Shown: positions 37,850-50,925, counted from the first letter of the stretch. The stretch: DNA of 64,000 nt from Silene latifolia (GCF_048544455.1 NC_133536.1:171884325-171948324), one strand, 5' to 3'. Translations and numbers: made by a program. Notes: generated by a model not told the origin, from the sequence alone.

Positions 37850-39290
37850 TAATGAACCAGTGATCAAACCAATGATCTGGCGACAAGTCTCCTGACACAG
37901 ACGGCCACCACTGAGACATAGAACTACAATTGATAGCATTTACAGATGTATTGAGTACCTGCGATTGAGCTACTTCGATGTCAGATCCACTACAGGATCC
38001 ACTTTCATTGATAGATGCTTTCTTCCAGCCCATTAGATCAACGTTCTCACGCTTATCTCTTTCAGTCAAAGCAGGGCCGTGAGTATTAACTTCGAAGAAG
38101 CGAGGGTCATCGTGATATACAATAGTAGAATCAAGGAAATTAGAAATTAATAGGATCTCTTCCATTTATGTCCTGAAACTCGAACTCGGTAATATTTCAT
38201 TGCTTCATTCACACGCACGTCTCTCTCATAGGGAGCATGGATATAGGTAGTTCCATTTATATATGAATCTGCCTGAAAAACATTAGAAAAAAAAGGTCAG
38301 CTATAAATCCTGAAATAGAAGCTGAATTTATTCGTTCCATAAACCAATTGCTAAATACTCACCTCATGAGCCGTTTCTTCATTCACCTGAGATCCATGAC
38401 GAAAATTACCATTGCTATAGCTATGATGATCAAGCATTGTAGCCTCAGATGTCATACTATCAGAAGTTTTAACAATGCTGTTCTCCAACAGCATATGTTG
38501 CTCAACAGTTTACTCAACAGAACATGGAGAAGCCTGCACAACCGCGAGTTCAGATCATGCATCCTCTTGAGAGATATTAGTTGGATTCGGAGAGAATACA
38601 TTTGTTTCCAGATCCTTAATGTTGGAACCGCCATCGTTTTCCTCATGCTTCAGATCATCAGCTTTTTTGAACAAGCGACAGAGAACAAAAGCACCCTGCA
38701 AAAAAAAAAATGTGAAGAAAATTTTACACCAGCAGGAGTTCAACTAAATTTGACTACCTAAAACAACCAAGGGTAACTATTGTTAGCATATACAGCCAGG
38801 GAAGATGATGAAAACTATTTCTATCATTATTAAAAAAATGCACGTGAGCAATCGATAATGGTGAATAACAGCCACGTCTATCATTATATTTGCCTCCCTA
38901 TCAGTAATATTCACATCAGCTGAAGGTGCATAAAACACACAGTCCTACTAGAATTAATATTTCCGATATCAAAGCAGTGTCTACAACAACTAGAGATAAG
39001 CATAGCAAACCTTACATCAAAGGTATATAACATAGCAAGCAGGAAAAATAGACATAAAAATTCAAAGAAATGCTGAGTCTTTAACTATATGGAACTCGGA
39101 AGGAAGGTAGATTAGAGATATACCTGCGCAGGATTCGTGCCATCGAGCTCCTGAAGAGTAGGGCGGTACTCGTGGATGACCCAATGAGTACGCTGCCCCT
39201 TAGGAGCTCGGCCTATATAAAAGACTAGAGTCTTCTTCATCCCAATGAGACCCATTTTCCTTGACTTAATAGTCCTGTCCTTCCTAGTTA
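37850..39290 (-). pseudogene. Captured NAC transcription-factor gene fragment (3 exons with introns)
   Basis: Exon 39290-39124 codes [20 protein letters not shown] and [19 protein letters not shown], i.e. NAC subdomain D. It ends CAG|GTATATC. Exon 38695-38360 starts after TTTGCAG with GAFVLCRLFKKADDLKHEEN, the end of the NAC domain, and continues to VNEETAHE|GTGAGT with two internal stops. Exon 38276-37850 begins ADSYINGTTYIHAPYE and changes frame. NAC subdomains A-C are absent, so no DNA-binding protein could form. Retained introns show that genomic DNA, not a transcript, was captured. Confidence 0.75.
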
Positions 39291-40128
39291 CAAACTAGTG
39301 TCTTCCTGAAATTCTCCTTGTAATTACCAATTACAAACTGACAATTAGAAACGCATCTCCAGCACATAGATAGACGTATAGAACTGAACTGAAACATATA
39401 GCAATTTGGAAAATAAACCATGGAAGTCGTCTTAAAAAGTACCAGATACAATAGATACCCATGGTATTACTACCGGATACAAATAGTATTACTACTAGAT
39501 ACACAAATCGATTTGTGTATCCAGTAGTAATACCATGTGTATCCGGGCTAGTATTTTGTGTATCCACGATCTAAAGATCAACTACGACAACCAAACTGGC
39601 CACCACCACACCTACTACCAGCACCACCACCACCACCACCCCTACTGCCAGCACCACCACCACCAGCATCCCTGAACTAAATCCACAACCCCACGAAATT
39701 TGACCAATTTTAATAAACCCTAATTTTTAATTAGAATCCATACTACAAATCAGTTTTTTGATTATAATCTTATGTTTTCTCATAAAAACACTTCTTAAAT
39801 CTTCACAATGGAATAGATTCAAAATAATAAATAAATCTTCAGAGATTAAAATAAGAAATGAAACTAACCTTTCTTCTATAATACACTGAAATGCGTCCTT
39901 GGGAATGGTGGTAGAAGCGGCGGTGGAAATGGTGGTCGACGGTGGAAGTGGCGCTGACGGTGGATGTGTGAGAGGCGATGGAAGTAGAGTATTTATGGTG
40001 GGTTTTTGTTGTGAGGGTGTTGAATTGTTTTAGTTGGGCAGAGAAATAAGAAAGCGCACCTGAGAATGACTTTAATTGGTTAGTTCGTACGGTTCGCACC
40101 GTACTTTAGTTCGCACCTGACCCCGTCC

Positions 40129-40131
<3 letters not shown>

Positions 40132-40172
<41 letters not shown>
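40132..40172. repeat. (TA)n array between E6 and E7
   Basis: About 40 bp of TA repeats. E6 ends with GTCCCTAA on the left and E7 starts GAAACTGCATCAGG on the right. Confidence 0.95.
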
Positions 40173-40175
<3 letters not shown>

Positions 40176-43100
40176 ACTGCATCAGGTGAGTCCTGGTATC
40201 TTACGTGAGTCCGTCCCGCGATTCTCCACCATTCGATTTTAAACAAATGAATGGCTGAGATTAATCCTAGCTCATACTATATAAACTAAAAAATCTAACC
40301 TAACAGCATCATAACCCAATATCACTTTATCTCTCTTCCTCCCATCTCTCTCTAAATCGTCTTCTTCTACAGATCCCCAAATTCTAGGTTTCCAATTTTC
40401 AACAATTCACGTTTAATTAATCTCATCAATTTTAGAAACTCAAGCAATAAGCAATTTTATTAGTTCAATCAATTCAGTTAATTCATGATTCTAGCAATTC
40501 GGGATTAAATCTATTCAATCGATTTAAACAACTTAATCAAACTCCGATTTAGATCTTTCAGCTGAAATCGCATTTTTCGTTCGATTACCTTCAATCGATT
40601 TCCAGGTTAGTTTTACGCTTTCTAGTTAATTTAAAAATTGTTATTGTTGATTGTTCATACTATTAATGTCTATTATATGTTGTATTCAAACAATTTCTGA
40701 AACGTTAGGGCTATGTCATGGTGAAACTAACAATCTTTCGTTTTCTCATGCTTTGTTGTAATTGATTTATGTGTTAATTTGCGATTTTATGGATTATTTT
40801 GTGGTATAACATCATTTATATTATTTACTGTTTATTATTTGTGTTATAAATGTTTGTAAAAAATTATGGTTTTCACATTATTAAATTCATACCTGGATTT
40901 GTTTTCGTGAAATTGCGGTAAATGTGAGGATTCAATTAGTTTTCGTAAAATAATCAACGAAACCTGTTACTGTAATAGCATTACAGTAACATTAAAACTG
41001 CATGACAGAATTGAACTTAAAATATCCTTACAACATTGTATATTTGATGTTATGTGATTTTTTTCAATTAAATATGATGGTTTAACATTGTCATAAACTC
41101 GCAATGATGTTCTTTGTAATGATGTTCTTTGTAATGATGTGACTGTAATATTGTTACTGTGAAATTATCATTAATAATGGACCACCGACTTTCGCATATG
41201 GTTTATCTAGTAATTGTCGAATGTTTTGTTTTGGTTGTCAGAAGAATGGAAGAAAGAAGAAGGTTTGAGAAATCAACCAACACAAAAAAAAGGCGCACAA
41301 GGATACAATATATACAAAAAAAAGCAAGACGTTGAATAATCAATCATGGAGATAGGCATGAAGAAAGCAATGTTATTGAAGTTGGAATGATAGTGGGCAC
41401 TTTTACCATTGTTGTGTTATTTGTTGTATGGTCAACACCACTTTATTGCTTTATTAGTTTATTAGATAACTTTGTACGTTCCTCCTAATTCCAATACAAC
41501 CAATCCTTATTCTGCCACGTCACAACAATAGTGTTACAGTAACAGCGGTCATTAATCAAAGTTACAGTGTTACTGTAACATCTTCGTTATATTTAATTTT
41601 TCAATGGTATATCAATATTACTGTAACAATGTTACTGTAAAAACATTAATTCATTAAACTAACATGACAACAATGTTACAATAATTATTATTTAGTTTGT
41701 GTATTATATCAAACGGTGTATAAAGTAGTTCTAAAATGTAATGAAAAAGTTGTATGTTTCGTATCTTAAAAGTGACAATGTTACTGTAACATTGATACAG
41801 TAATTGTGTTACTGTAACATCATTCATTCATAAAAATAATACGGATACAGTGTTAAAAGACCAAACTTTAATTACTTCAATAATAAAAAATCAAGTGAAA
41901 ACAGACTAGCCGAGTTGATCCGCTAAAATGATTTGCAATATCACATCGTATTAATGTGAAAAGTTTACAAGAAGTATATATCATAATCACACATCAAAAT
42001 ATGACAATAATGTTAACAGCCTCAACTAGGATTTCAACTTCATTAACGTTGCCTTCTTCACACCTATCTTCATGACCGATTAGCCAGAGTCTTACTCCAT
42101 TTTGTATATATCTTCTCTTTGCGCGCCTTTTTTGTATTGGTTGATTTCTCAAATGTTCTTCTTCAAATATTCTGACATTAAAAACAAAATATTCGACTAT
42201 TAATAACTAAAACTTATGCGAAGCTTGTGGTCCATCATTATTCATAATTTTACAGTAACAATATTACAATAACATTATTTGTGAGGTTATGACAATTGTT
42301 ATACCATCAAATTTAATGAGAAAAAACCAATAACATCAAATATACAATGTTGTAACAGTATTTCAAGTTCAGTTTCTGTCATGCAGTAGTAATGTTACAG
42401 AAACACTATTACAGTAACAAGAGTTGAGGATTTCATGAAATCGGTTACAGTTCTGTCATGCAGTAGTAATATTCCAGTAACGCTATTACAGTAATCAATA
42501 CCACGTAAACACAAAAGCGTACATTAATTACTCAGTTTTTATAAATCGTTAACCCTAATTTTTAGGCGAAAATTAGAACATGAAGTATCACAGAATTTAA
42601 TAACTAAGAAAACAAAAACTAGAATTAATTTCTCAATTTCTATGTTCGAAAAAGTGAATATATATACAATCAATTGACAGTTTATTTATATAATTCAAGA
42701 TCAACAAAAGCAACATGCAAATTAAACCTAATTTTTTGGCGAAAAATCAATTAATCCGTTTGAGCAAAACATTAACCCTAAATCAATTAATAATTTCTTC
42801 ATATCATCAATAAAATCAACAACAACCACAACAACAATAACAATCATCAACAACAACAACAACAACAACAACAACCTGAAATAACATAAATCACAACGAA
42901 ATTTTTGTAAAAATATAACGAAAATTGAGAACGATTTATACCTCTTCTTTATGCGATAAACCGATCTAATATAATCTTAACCAAACTTTTTTGAAGATCT
43001 TCGCTTGATTTTAATAAAAATTTCGTTTGATTTTTAATGTTTTTTTGGAAAAAGAGGCGGTTGAAGGAATTAGATCGTCTGTTTTGTTGTTGAATAATTG

Positions 43101-43327
43101 ATGACTATGGTGTTTAGAGAGAGAGAGAGAGAGAGAGGGAGATAATACTTGTAGAGAGATAAAACTTATGACAATAATGAGACGTGAAAGAGGAAGTGTT
43201 TAGTTTTATAATTTTGCAGATTGATAGAGGGTGACGTGGAATAATGAGGGTTGTTGGATCTTGTTAATCCAATGGTCCTTATTCACGGGACAGACTCACC
43301 TAAGATGTTGGACTCACCGGATGCTCA

Positions 43328-43330
<3 letters not shown>
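40173..43330. mobile_element. Element E7: 3.2-kb foldback-type TA-array-bounded element
   Basis: The left end is GCATCAGGTGAGTCC with TTACGTGAGTCCGTCCCGCG. The right end on the other strand is GCATCCGGTGAGTCC with TTAGGTGAGTCTGTCCCGTG. The arms extend far inside: TTTGAGAAATCAACCAACAC and AAAAGGCGCACAAGG at 41260-41300 recur inverted at 42105-42160. The element is close to a long inverted repeat with a loop around 41450-41950. GTTACTGTAATA/TTACAGTAACA words fill the interior. No coding frame is supported. Confidence 0.82.
40960..42500. repeat. Short-motif array of E7 (TTACAGTAACA)
   Basis: The near-palindromic word TTACAGTAACA or TGTTACTGTAA recurs singly and in pairs (for example 40968-40995, 41530-41580, 41640-41660, 41775-41820, 42390-42420). 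It is the E7 counterpart of TTACAATAACT in E3. Confidence 0.8.

Positions 43331-43374
<44 letters not shown>
43331..43374. repeat. (TA)n array at the right border of E7
   Basis: About 43 bp of TA repeats. It is the last of the chain; sequence to its right shows no GATC/GTGAGT-type terminus. Confidence 0.95.
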
Positions 43375-43376
<2 letters not shown>

Positions 43377-44700
43377 CCTTATGTAGACGATGCCAATTAC
43401 TCCATCCCCTATCTACTCACCTTATTCTAAATGTCCCCAAAGGCTGTGTACTGTTTAAATGAACAGTGCAATACGATGCTCCGTACTGTCGTTTTGACTT
43501 TGGTCTTTTCTCTGCGTTGGGCTACTTATGTGGACCTTTTTCTTTCCACTATTTTCTCACATTTGGTTGCTCTTTTTGGTAATCCCCACACCCCAATACG
43601 ACCTCTCTCTTTATCTTTCCCTGTGTTCCCTCTCTCCTCTCATCACCACAAAAATAATTGAGGAAAGCCCAAATTTTAGGGTTCTTCGCTCGACTCTCAA
43701 CTCACACTCAGAAATTCTACATCAGCTGAAATTATCTTCATTTGTATTTGTAATTCAAGCTTTCTAGTTAAGTATTCTGAATACTATATTGTAACTCTTG
43801 AGTTGTGATTTTAGTCTCTAGCATTTGAGGTTTCATGTCTATAATAATTTCAAGTTCATAAATCTGTTTTGGGGTGGAAACAACAGGTACTCTTGTTATG
43901 CGCTACATTCGTGTTGTTATGGCGGTGGGGAATGCAAGTGTTGGCACTATGGTTAAAGAGAAAATACTTGATGAAATCCTAATTGCTAAATTAAATTTGA
44001 TGTGATGGAGTTGGAGTTGGATCTCAGCTCACTAACATCACTAGCATCACTAGCATCAGTACAGAAGATTCCATCAGAATATAAGTCATTGGCCTTACCT
44101 CCCAACCTTCTCATGTGAGTATGCTGATCTAAATGAACGCGTTCCATATTTTAACTGCGACTCTGCTAGGACAATAAAGACATTTTAAATCCAAACAATT
44201 GCCAAATTAAGATATGGGTCAATTCTGTTGAAATTGGACGCGAAAGAAAAAGGGGTAATTTCAGCTTGTATGGGGAGTAGTATTTATTTCAGCATATCCG
44301 TAAGGATGTTTGAACACGACATTTTCTGCCTTACTTGGCCAGAAATGTCGTCGTATGATATTGGTTCTTTCGGAAAATGTAAATCATTATCAAGTTTTAA
44401 AAAGTTAGTAAAGCCCAAGGTTATTGTTTGCAAATTATGAATCATTATCAAGTTAAAAAAATTTAGTAAAGCTTTCATATTGGTTCAGGAATCTGAAAGA
44501 ACTTTAAGCACTTTGAAATTGTGAATCATTATCAAGTTCTAGGAGAAGTATTGTTGTCTTAAACCTTTGCCTACCTGTCTGTTGGATTGGATTTCATGAC
44601 TGAAGTTTTACAATTCATCTGCTCATGCCTCTGCAGCTGAACTAGAGAAGAAAAGCACGAAGACCAAGAGCCCGTCAATTAAATCACTTTCCGGTATGTT
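43375..44700 (+). other. Gene-like sequence, product not recognised
   Basis: A leader-like pyrimidine-rich stretch (43600-43760) is followed by MAVGNASVGTMVKEKILDEI at 43914 and, one frame over, MELELDLSSLTSLASLASVQ with KIPSEYKSLALPPNLL at 44002-44115, ending at a good donor (CAT|GTGAGT). A further candidate exon at 44637-44693 (ELEKKSTKTKSPSIKSLS) lies between CTCTGCAG and GTATG. Phases do not join cleanly. It could be a decayed small host gene or a captured fragment. Confidence 0.3.
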
Positions 44701-44869
44701 TAAACGTCTTGATTGTTAAAGTTGTGTTTGTTTTACTCTTTTACTCTATGTCCTCTAATGATTCTCTGGAGTCCTGTTAAAACGTTTTGACATAAAATTT
44801 ACCGTAGATATGAAAACTTTGGGGTTACTCAACATAAGAGATACAAAGTACAATATTTACTTTACAGTT

Positions 44870-45300
44870 AGACTTGAATAGAAGACGAGTTGAACTTGAA
44901 TAGAAGAGCGAAAGACTTGAATAGAGAGGGATAAAACAATAAATAAGTGCCGGAGATGGAGAGGGGAAAGGAAAAGGAAATTGGTATAATAAGTGAACAA
45001 GAGGGAGGGGGGATCTGAACAAAAGTGAGGGAGACGGATATGTATGGAGGAAAAGAAAATAAGTGAATATGTGCGAAAGATAGAGAAAGAGATAGAACCA
45101 GTGGAAAGGTGAGAGGAAGGGTAATGATGAAATACGGAATACGTGAGTGAAGGATACGGAGAGGGAGGACGAGGAAAGGGAAATGAGTTAATATGTGAAC
45201 AAAAGGATGAGAGATAAAGATGGGGAGAAAGAGTAAGGGAAGGGATGAATATGTGAACAAACAAGGAGATGAGGAGAGGAAGGAGATAGATAAAATGATG
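44870..45300 (+). repeat. Purine-rich (A/G) tract
   Basis: About 430 bp in which one strand is mainly A and G (GAGAGGGATAAAAC, GGAAAGGAAAAGGAAATT, GAGGAAGGGTAATGATG), with weak repetition of GTGAACAA and GAATATGTG. The open frames on the other strand are compositional. Confidence 0.6.
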
Positions 45301-45994
45301 AATGATCAAGTTGTCCGTAATAAAAGAACACACACGATAGCCAACAAGATGACAAGATAGCGAGTTCATCATTTTACAGCCTAATTATTTATTTGCTTAT
45401 GAATAATTTAGATTATATTATATGCTAAATGATTGCTTGATAAAAAGACTGATTTTTATAAGTTATTTCAAGTTATCTTGGTTTGATGGTTTGTGACGCC
45501 TTCATGTTAGTGTTGTTGGGAAAGTGACTAAAAAGGCCAAGTAAAGAGGAAAGAGAGGCATCAAAATGGGGAGACCGAAAGACTGAAGTTTAGGCTTCTT
45601 TAGAGCAAGTAATTTACTCCCCACTTAGGTTGTTACTTACAACAGGAATTCAAGATGACGTGATTCGCTAGCACGTGTCACGATGAAGGATTGCAAGCAC
45701 GTGATTCGCTAGCCGATGAAAAAACTTATATTAGTATTAGTATGAATAGGCATTACACAGATCTGCGTGAACAACACTCTTTTGTGTTTTAAGACATCGA
45801 GTTATCCTGGCCAAGATGACTTGATTTTGTAATTGTAACTACCCATCCCCTATAGACTAAAAGAATAACACATCTATGACTAAAAGAATAACACATCTAT
45901 GTTATTCCCGCTCAACTTTCCCCCCATACAGAATATTCCCTTCAAATATATTCCCTTCTAATATTCCCTTCTAGTATATTGTAGTCAATCAATA

Positions 45995-46029
<35 letters not shown>

Positions 46030-46500
46030 TATTATAGTCAATAATATATTGCTGTCAATTATTATGCCCCCATATGGAATATTCTCTTCTACAATATTGT
46101 ACACAATAATATAGCCGTCAAATAATTGCTGTCAATCTTCAATCTATTTTAGGCAATAATAAATATATACACAGAAAATCCCAGAAAATCAAGAACAATG
46201 AAAAGGCAGTTTTATATACACTATACAATATTTTATATAGACTATAAAATATTTTATATTGACTATATAATATCATCCAATACACAGTACTCAAATTATT
46301 ATATACGCAATACACAATATTCTACCGAGATTATTCACCAATTTATATACACAATACACCATATTGTACTGAGATTATCTCCCAATTTGCAAATGATATT
46401 GTACTGAGATTTGCAAATGATATTGTACTGAGATTATCTCCCAATTTGGAGATGATTTACACTTTCTTGCACTGGCAACTTCTAATATCCCCCTTATACT
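45301..46500. other. AT-rich stretch without a gene
   Basis: No coding frame is supported. It contains an (AAT)n microsatellite at about 45990-46030, repeated TATATTG and AATATTCCCTTCTA words, and a short tandem GATATTGTACTGAGATTTGC near 46395-46440. Confidence 0.5.
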
Positions 46501-46977
46501 AAAAGGGGATAATTCATGTGGTGCCCCTGAGGTTAGGCGTAATTCACGTGGTACCCTTGCGTTTAAGTTTGTGCACATGGTACCTCTCAACTTTCATTTT
46601 AGTGCACCATCTACCCTTTTTCATTAACGCTGTCAAATATTAAACAGCAGCAGGTTTATTGACTTGTTGACCTATTTTGGGAGGAAAGTTTGTTGAAACC
46701 CAACAACCTTTTGAATATCCAACTAACTAAAATTTATAACTAACTACAACTAACTAATATGACTTTCACCAAATACCCCTGAAGTTTGAGATTTGCGCAC
46801 CAAATACCCCTGAGGTTTGAGAATTATGCACCAAATGCCCTTGTTACCAGAAATGACCTGTAACGGCTAAAAAAGTAGCCGTTGGACTGTAGTTATTGCA
46901 TATAAAGAGAGTTGATGTTAAAATTTAGAGCAGTGACTATTAAACACTACTGCAAGCACATTCCAACTATAATAATG

Positions 46978-47259
46978 CAATCATCATCTAATTCAAGATC
47001 TAATTCAAAAGGGGTGCAAATTGATAACAAACATTGCCCTAAATGTAAGAAGAGATTCAACATAAGGTTATATGGACCTTTGGCAGCAAATCCATCAAGA
47101 TTGTACTACAAATGTGATGAATGTGAATGCTTTCAATGGTGCAAACCAAAAAATGAAGACATGAATGAGTTGGTTGGTGAGGAAGCTGCACAATTTCATG
47201 ATGCTAATGTTATACAAGAGTTTAAGAAAAAATTCAAGGAACAAACAACTATCATTTGA
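46978..47259 (+). CDS. Small GRF-type zinc-finger protein of element K
   Basis: I prefer the second Met, MQSSSNSRSNSKGVQIDNKH at 46978 (an upstream in-frame Met at 46912 is less likely). The zinc-binding core is CPKCKKRFNIRLYGPLAANP with SRLYYKCDECECFQWC: four Cys spaced as in zf-GRF domains, including the NP-R-YYKC and FQWC parts. A short helical tail follows (EEAAQFHDANVIQEFKKKFK), truncated compared with typical family members that continue into a coiled coil; the next bases repeat the last codons, so a frame change may have cut it. Such ORFs accompany MULE-type transposases in plants. Confidence 0.65.
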   Translation, partial: QSSSNSRSNSKGVQIDNKHCPKCKKRFNIRLYGPLAANPSRLYYKCDECECFQWCKPKNEDMNELVGEEAAQFHDANVIQEFKKKFKEQTTII

Positions 47260-47777
47260 AATTGAAGGAACAAACAACTATCATTTGTGACTTAAAAAGA
47301 GAAATTGTAGATTTATCTAAAAAGTTTCAATTAAGTTTGAAAATAGGGATAATAATGTATATGTTTTTAGTCTATATTATAATGAAGTAAGTGTACTAGC
47401 ATTGTGATATCAAAAAAGAAGATTTCAGAAACCTAAAACAAATTCCATGCATTATATAACATCATTGGCATCCAAGTATCAAAGAGTTTAACCAAAAAAC
47501 TTACATGACTCATCTAGTTCAACAACTAACAGCCAACTTACTGAACAAATACTGCACAAGATGACAGATCTAAACAAAGTTACCAGTTCTTCTAAACAGA
47601 GTTCTCAGTTCTTCTATTAACCATTTATCTAACCCAAAAAATGAATAGTTAGAAGTTGGAATTGACATTATAAACACAGTTATAATGTCAATTACAACTC
47701 CTACAAAAAGTCAAGTTAAATCCAAAGTTTTCAGCAACTAAAATAAAATGTTACCACAGTAACTTCTAAATCAGATT

Positions 47778-48040
47778 GGAGGTTGATTTGTTGAAGTTGA
47801 AGCACCATCAGCCCTTCTCTTCTTTGCTGTTGGACCACCTTGGCATGATCTTGCATTGTGGCCTATTGTCTTGCAAATAGAACATCTGATGATGGTGGAC
47901 CTGCTGCTTCTCTTTCTCTTTTTCTCATCAGACTTCCTCTTTCTTTGTCCAGCTGGCCTTCATGCTGATCTTTCTTGTAGTGGTGGCTGGATTATAGGAA
48001 ACTGAAATTCAGGCCACTGATCCTTATCAGGCATAGGGTG
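47778..48040 (-). pseudogene. C-terminal end of a MuDR-type transposase (element K)
   Basis: The minus reading starts at the F boundary with HPMPDKDQWPEF and continues PPLQERSA, an in-frame stop, then RPAGQRKRKSDEKKRKRSS, the CCHC knuckle CSICKTIGHNARSC and the stop after TSTNQPPI. The RRPAGQR...R...KC..C...GHN...C order is typical of the last 80 residues of plant MURA-like transposases. The catalytic domain is beyond the inserted retrotransposon. Confidence 0.75.
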
Positions 48041-48688
48041 TGTTTTGTATGGATTTTGCGCAAAGCGAAATCAAGTCAGGGTAGGTCTAGGCGGGGTCAA
48101 CTAGCTCGAACCTATCTGTGAATATGTAGGACAGGCTACGAAACTAGAAAAGTAAATTAAGACAAACGAACAGTAATGAGACAAAGAATTTGTACGTGGA
48201 AAACCCTTAAATAGGAAAAAACCACGGGCACCAAGTCAGGAGAAGATTTTACTATAATATTAGGTATTTAGCACTAATGATCGTAATATAGTTCAAGTAT
48301 TGTATGAGATAATGTTGTATGCTCTTGTATGTGCCACGTTGTGTGTCTTCAAGTGCTCCTTATATAGTCCATGCTGAACGGCTGCCAGATCCTCTACTTT
48401 AATGCTGAATATTCCTCCTTAATTGCTCAGTTTAATGCGCTTTATTTCTCTCTTAATTGATGTCTTTTATTACCAAATCTTCTCCATTAATGCTCCAATT
48501 ATTATCCGAATATTGTCAATAATATAGTCATTGAATTGGTCAAATATTGTCCTTATATTTTGACCGTTGTCCTCTCCATGGCTGGCGCCTGCCTTCTTGT
48601 ACCCTGGTGGCTTGACGTCCTGAAACCCCGATGGTCAGGCCAGAGCAGGATATCATCCTGGAATATCTGCGGATTTTCAGGCCTAACA
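48041..48688 (-). repeat. 3' LTR of element F
   Basis: 648 bp, TGTTTTGTATGG to GGCCTAACA on the plus strand. Segments such as CGTGGAAAACCC and AACCACGGGCACCAAG correspond to the LTR of element I in opposite orientation. Confidence 0.8.
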
Positions 48689-48712
48689 ATTGCCCCTTAT
48701 CTCCTTATTTTC
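48689..48712 (-). other. Polypurine tract of element F
   Basis: On the minus strand AATAAGGAGATAAGGGGCAAT precedes the LTR start TGTTAGGCC, nearly the same tract as in element I. Confidence 0.8.
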
Positions 48713-49563
48713 GCTGGGTCAGGCCAGAAATAAGGAGATAACTTCAAACTCTGGAAAACTGCTTTTAACGGCTGAATAGTGACTAATCAGATCCTGTAAC
48801 GGCTACTTAGCGGTTGTGACGCGTGTTGTAATTACTGCAACTCTTCAATAATTAATCTGCAAGTTGCGGTTGAAATTCCCTAAATTTACCGAGTATAAAT
48901 AGCCTCCACTTCATTGATTTAAACTCCACCAAAATCCGATCATTTTCTTCTAATAATCTTCATCTTCAAGTTCCCTTAATTTCCAGATTTTAATCTTCAA
49001 TAATCCTTTACCAAAGCTTCAAAAATGGTTGCAAAAAAAGAAATCTTCTAGGGGAGTGATGTCTCCTGGAACCCCATTCGTTTCCAATCCTAAGGAAACC
49101 ACCTCTAAAAATTTACCAGCGTCTTCTGTTGTTCAACCTCTTGCGGTTGAAAAACCAATTAATCCCTCTCTTGAAATGATTTCCATCTTTCATAAAGAAT
49201 TTTAATTTAAACCCACAAAAGCTCTAAAACATGATCAGTCTCTTCCAAACTGTCTAAAACCCGAATTTGAAAAAGTCTTGGAAGGATAAGGGAATCCTGC
49301 TGATTCCGAAGTCTGGATCCCTGAAAATTCTCCTGTCAGGGCAGACTGGTCATGTCCTGGCTGGTTCTGTATTCCTGACTGGGCTTTCAGGGCTGGTTAC
49401 AAGATTCCTTTCTCTCCACTTATGGTGGATGTTATTAAAGAAATCGGTGTGCCTTCCAACCAACTGATGCCCATTGTGCGGAAGGTGGTCTTGCTCCGTT
49501 GAATACCTCTGCAAAAAACACAATATTTCCTTCTCCTTGGAGGATTTGAAGGCCTGCTATGCT

Positions 49564-50925
49564 GTCAGTGTAACACCCCCATACTCCAAGTGCCTTACCG
49601 GGACCACTCAGGTATGAAGATATTACCATCTCGGTTACCCGAGACAATGATAATCAAATAAACAATAAAGAAATAACGTTTAAATAGAAATACTTAGTGA
49701 AAGGTTACAATTCTCGAAACCAAAACCAAAAGTATAATACATGTTCTCAAACTGACTGTTTACTGTTCTAACTAAAATGTAAAGGAACTACTAAGCTACA
49801 GCGGAAGACTTCTATCATCATATCGTGGCAATCCCAGCTATCCCAGTACTCATCTCATACCTGCTCAATATCTGCTCACCATCCCCGAATGGATCACCGC
49901 AGGTTTACAAAACAACAGTCGGGGTCAGTACTAATCACACAACTCAATATATATCAACAATAAGATAAACAGACAGCTTAACTGTCACACACACAACCAC
50001 ACCAATTCCAACAATCTCAATCACCGATCACAATGGACCCGCCACGCGGTGGGGGACCACAACCGTACCCACCAAATCCTCGCTCCTCATAATGAGCGAT
50101 AACCCTGTCCATTAATGTGCACATCCCTTCTGTGGCGGGTTCCACTGAAGGAGAAACTAGGGCGTGAAGCCACTCCCGCAAGTGACCCCACTCAGCCGAG
50201 GGCACGCCTCGAGAAACATAGACAACCAATCACAATCACAATCACAGCCGTCACAATACAATTACTATATCAAACAATCAATCTCAACACATCATCAATC
50301 ATCCCATTATGGGACTAATACTGAGTAGGAAATCCTACCTGGAAAGCACACTATCGACGATCTCTACAAATTGATTATCAAAAAGCTTCCTCTACGAAAC
50401 CTCCTCCTATCATACAACATACAAATGCTACCAAATCACATACTACTCAAAAACCCCCAAATCCCTATATTAGGGTTTAACCAAAACAAAGGAAAGACAA
50501 CAGAAAGGGTACATAGATCTTACCCTCGACGCAAGGATCTCAACGGTATAACCAACGATGAAAACCGACCTTCCAAACTCCGGGATTTGCTAACGATGCG
50601 ATTAGGATTAAGAACGTACTTGCTTTCTCTCTTTAAGAGTAAATTAGGTTTTGCAAAAGTGTTTAGAATAATGACGACGAAGGTTATATATCTTAATCGC
50701 ATAATTAACAAAACCCGAGAAAAACTCCCTATAAATCGGCTACTCGATCGAGTACCCAAGGTACTCGAACGAGTACCCCCCTTACTCGATCGAGTATCCT
50801 AGTTACTCGATCGAGTACCCAAAAGGTCAGAAACTTTTATAAAACACAACTCACCCTTACTCGACAGAGTAAGGCCTACTCGATAGAGTACCCGAAGACT
50901 CATAAATACGGAGTATTACAGTCAG
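49564..50925. mobile_element. Element H: solo LTR with GTCAG target duplication
   Basis: The insert 49569-50920 starts TGTAACACCCCCATACTCC and ends GGAGTATTACA, so its ends form the TG...CA inverted pair TGTAAYACYCC. GTCAG flanks it at 49564-49568 and 50921-50925. There is no internal coding, PBS or PPT, so it is a solo LTR of a gypsy-type element of about 1.35 kb; orientation is not decided. Near 50750-50900 it holds a cluster of ACTCGATCGAGT palindromes. Confidence 0.85.
50745..50905. repeat. Cluster of TACTCGATCGAGTA palindromes in H
   Basis: Perfect or near-perfect palindromes with core TCGATCGA occur about every 25-30 bp (near 50753, 50777 degenerate, 50793, 50815), then two decayed ones (CTCGACAGAG, CTCGATAGAG). 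A word of the same core is scattered through element G. Confidence 0.85.

Larger units (their letters stand above)
46505..48040. mobile_element. Element K: left part of a MULE with GRF-zinc-finger ORF and transposase tail, broken by F
   Basis: The left end around 46505 has GGGGATAATTCATGTGGTGCC and repeats of the theme AATTCACGTGGTACCC, GCACATGGTACC, CAAATACCCCTGAGGTTTGA, a common look for plant MULE or CACTA termini. Inside are a plus-strand zf-GRF ORF and the minus-strand 3' end of a transposase whose upstream part is cut at 48040 by the LTR of F. The other end lies beyond F, outside the window. Confidence 0.55.

Noticed and set aside
38348..38761. 137-codon plus-strand frame in E6
   Set aside because: It lies opposite the NAC-type exon, whose minus reading has recognisable NAC motifs and splice sites.
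44857..45372. Long minus-strand frames rich in Ser, Pro, Leu and Phe
   Set aside because: They mirror a purine-rich tract; no domain is visible and several frames are open at once.
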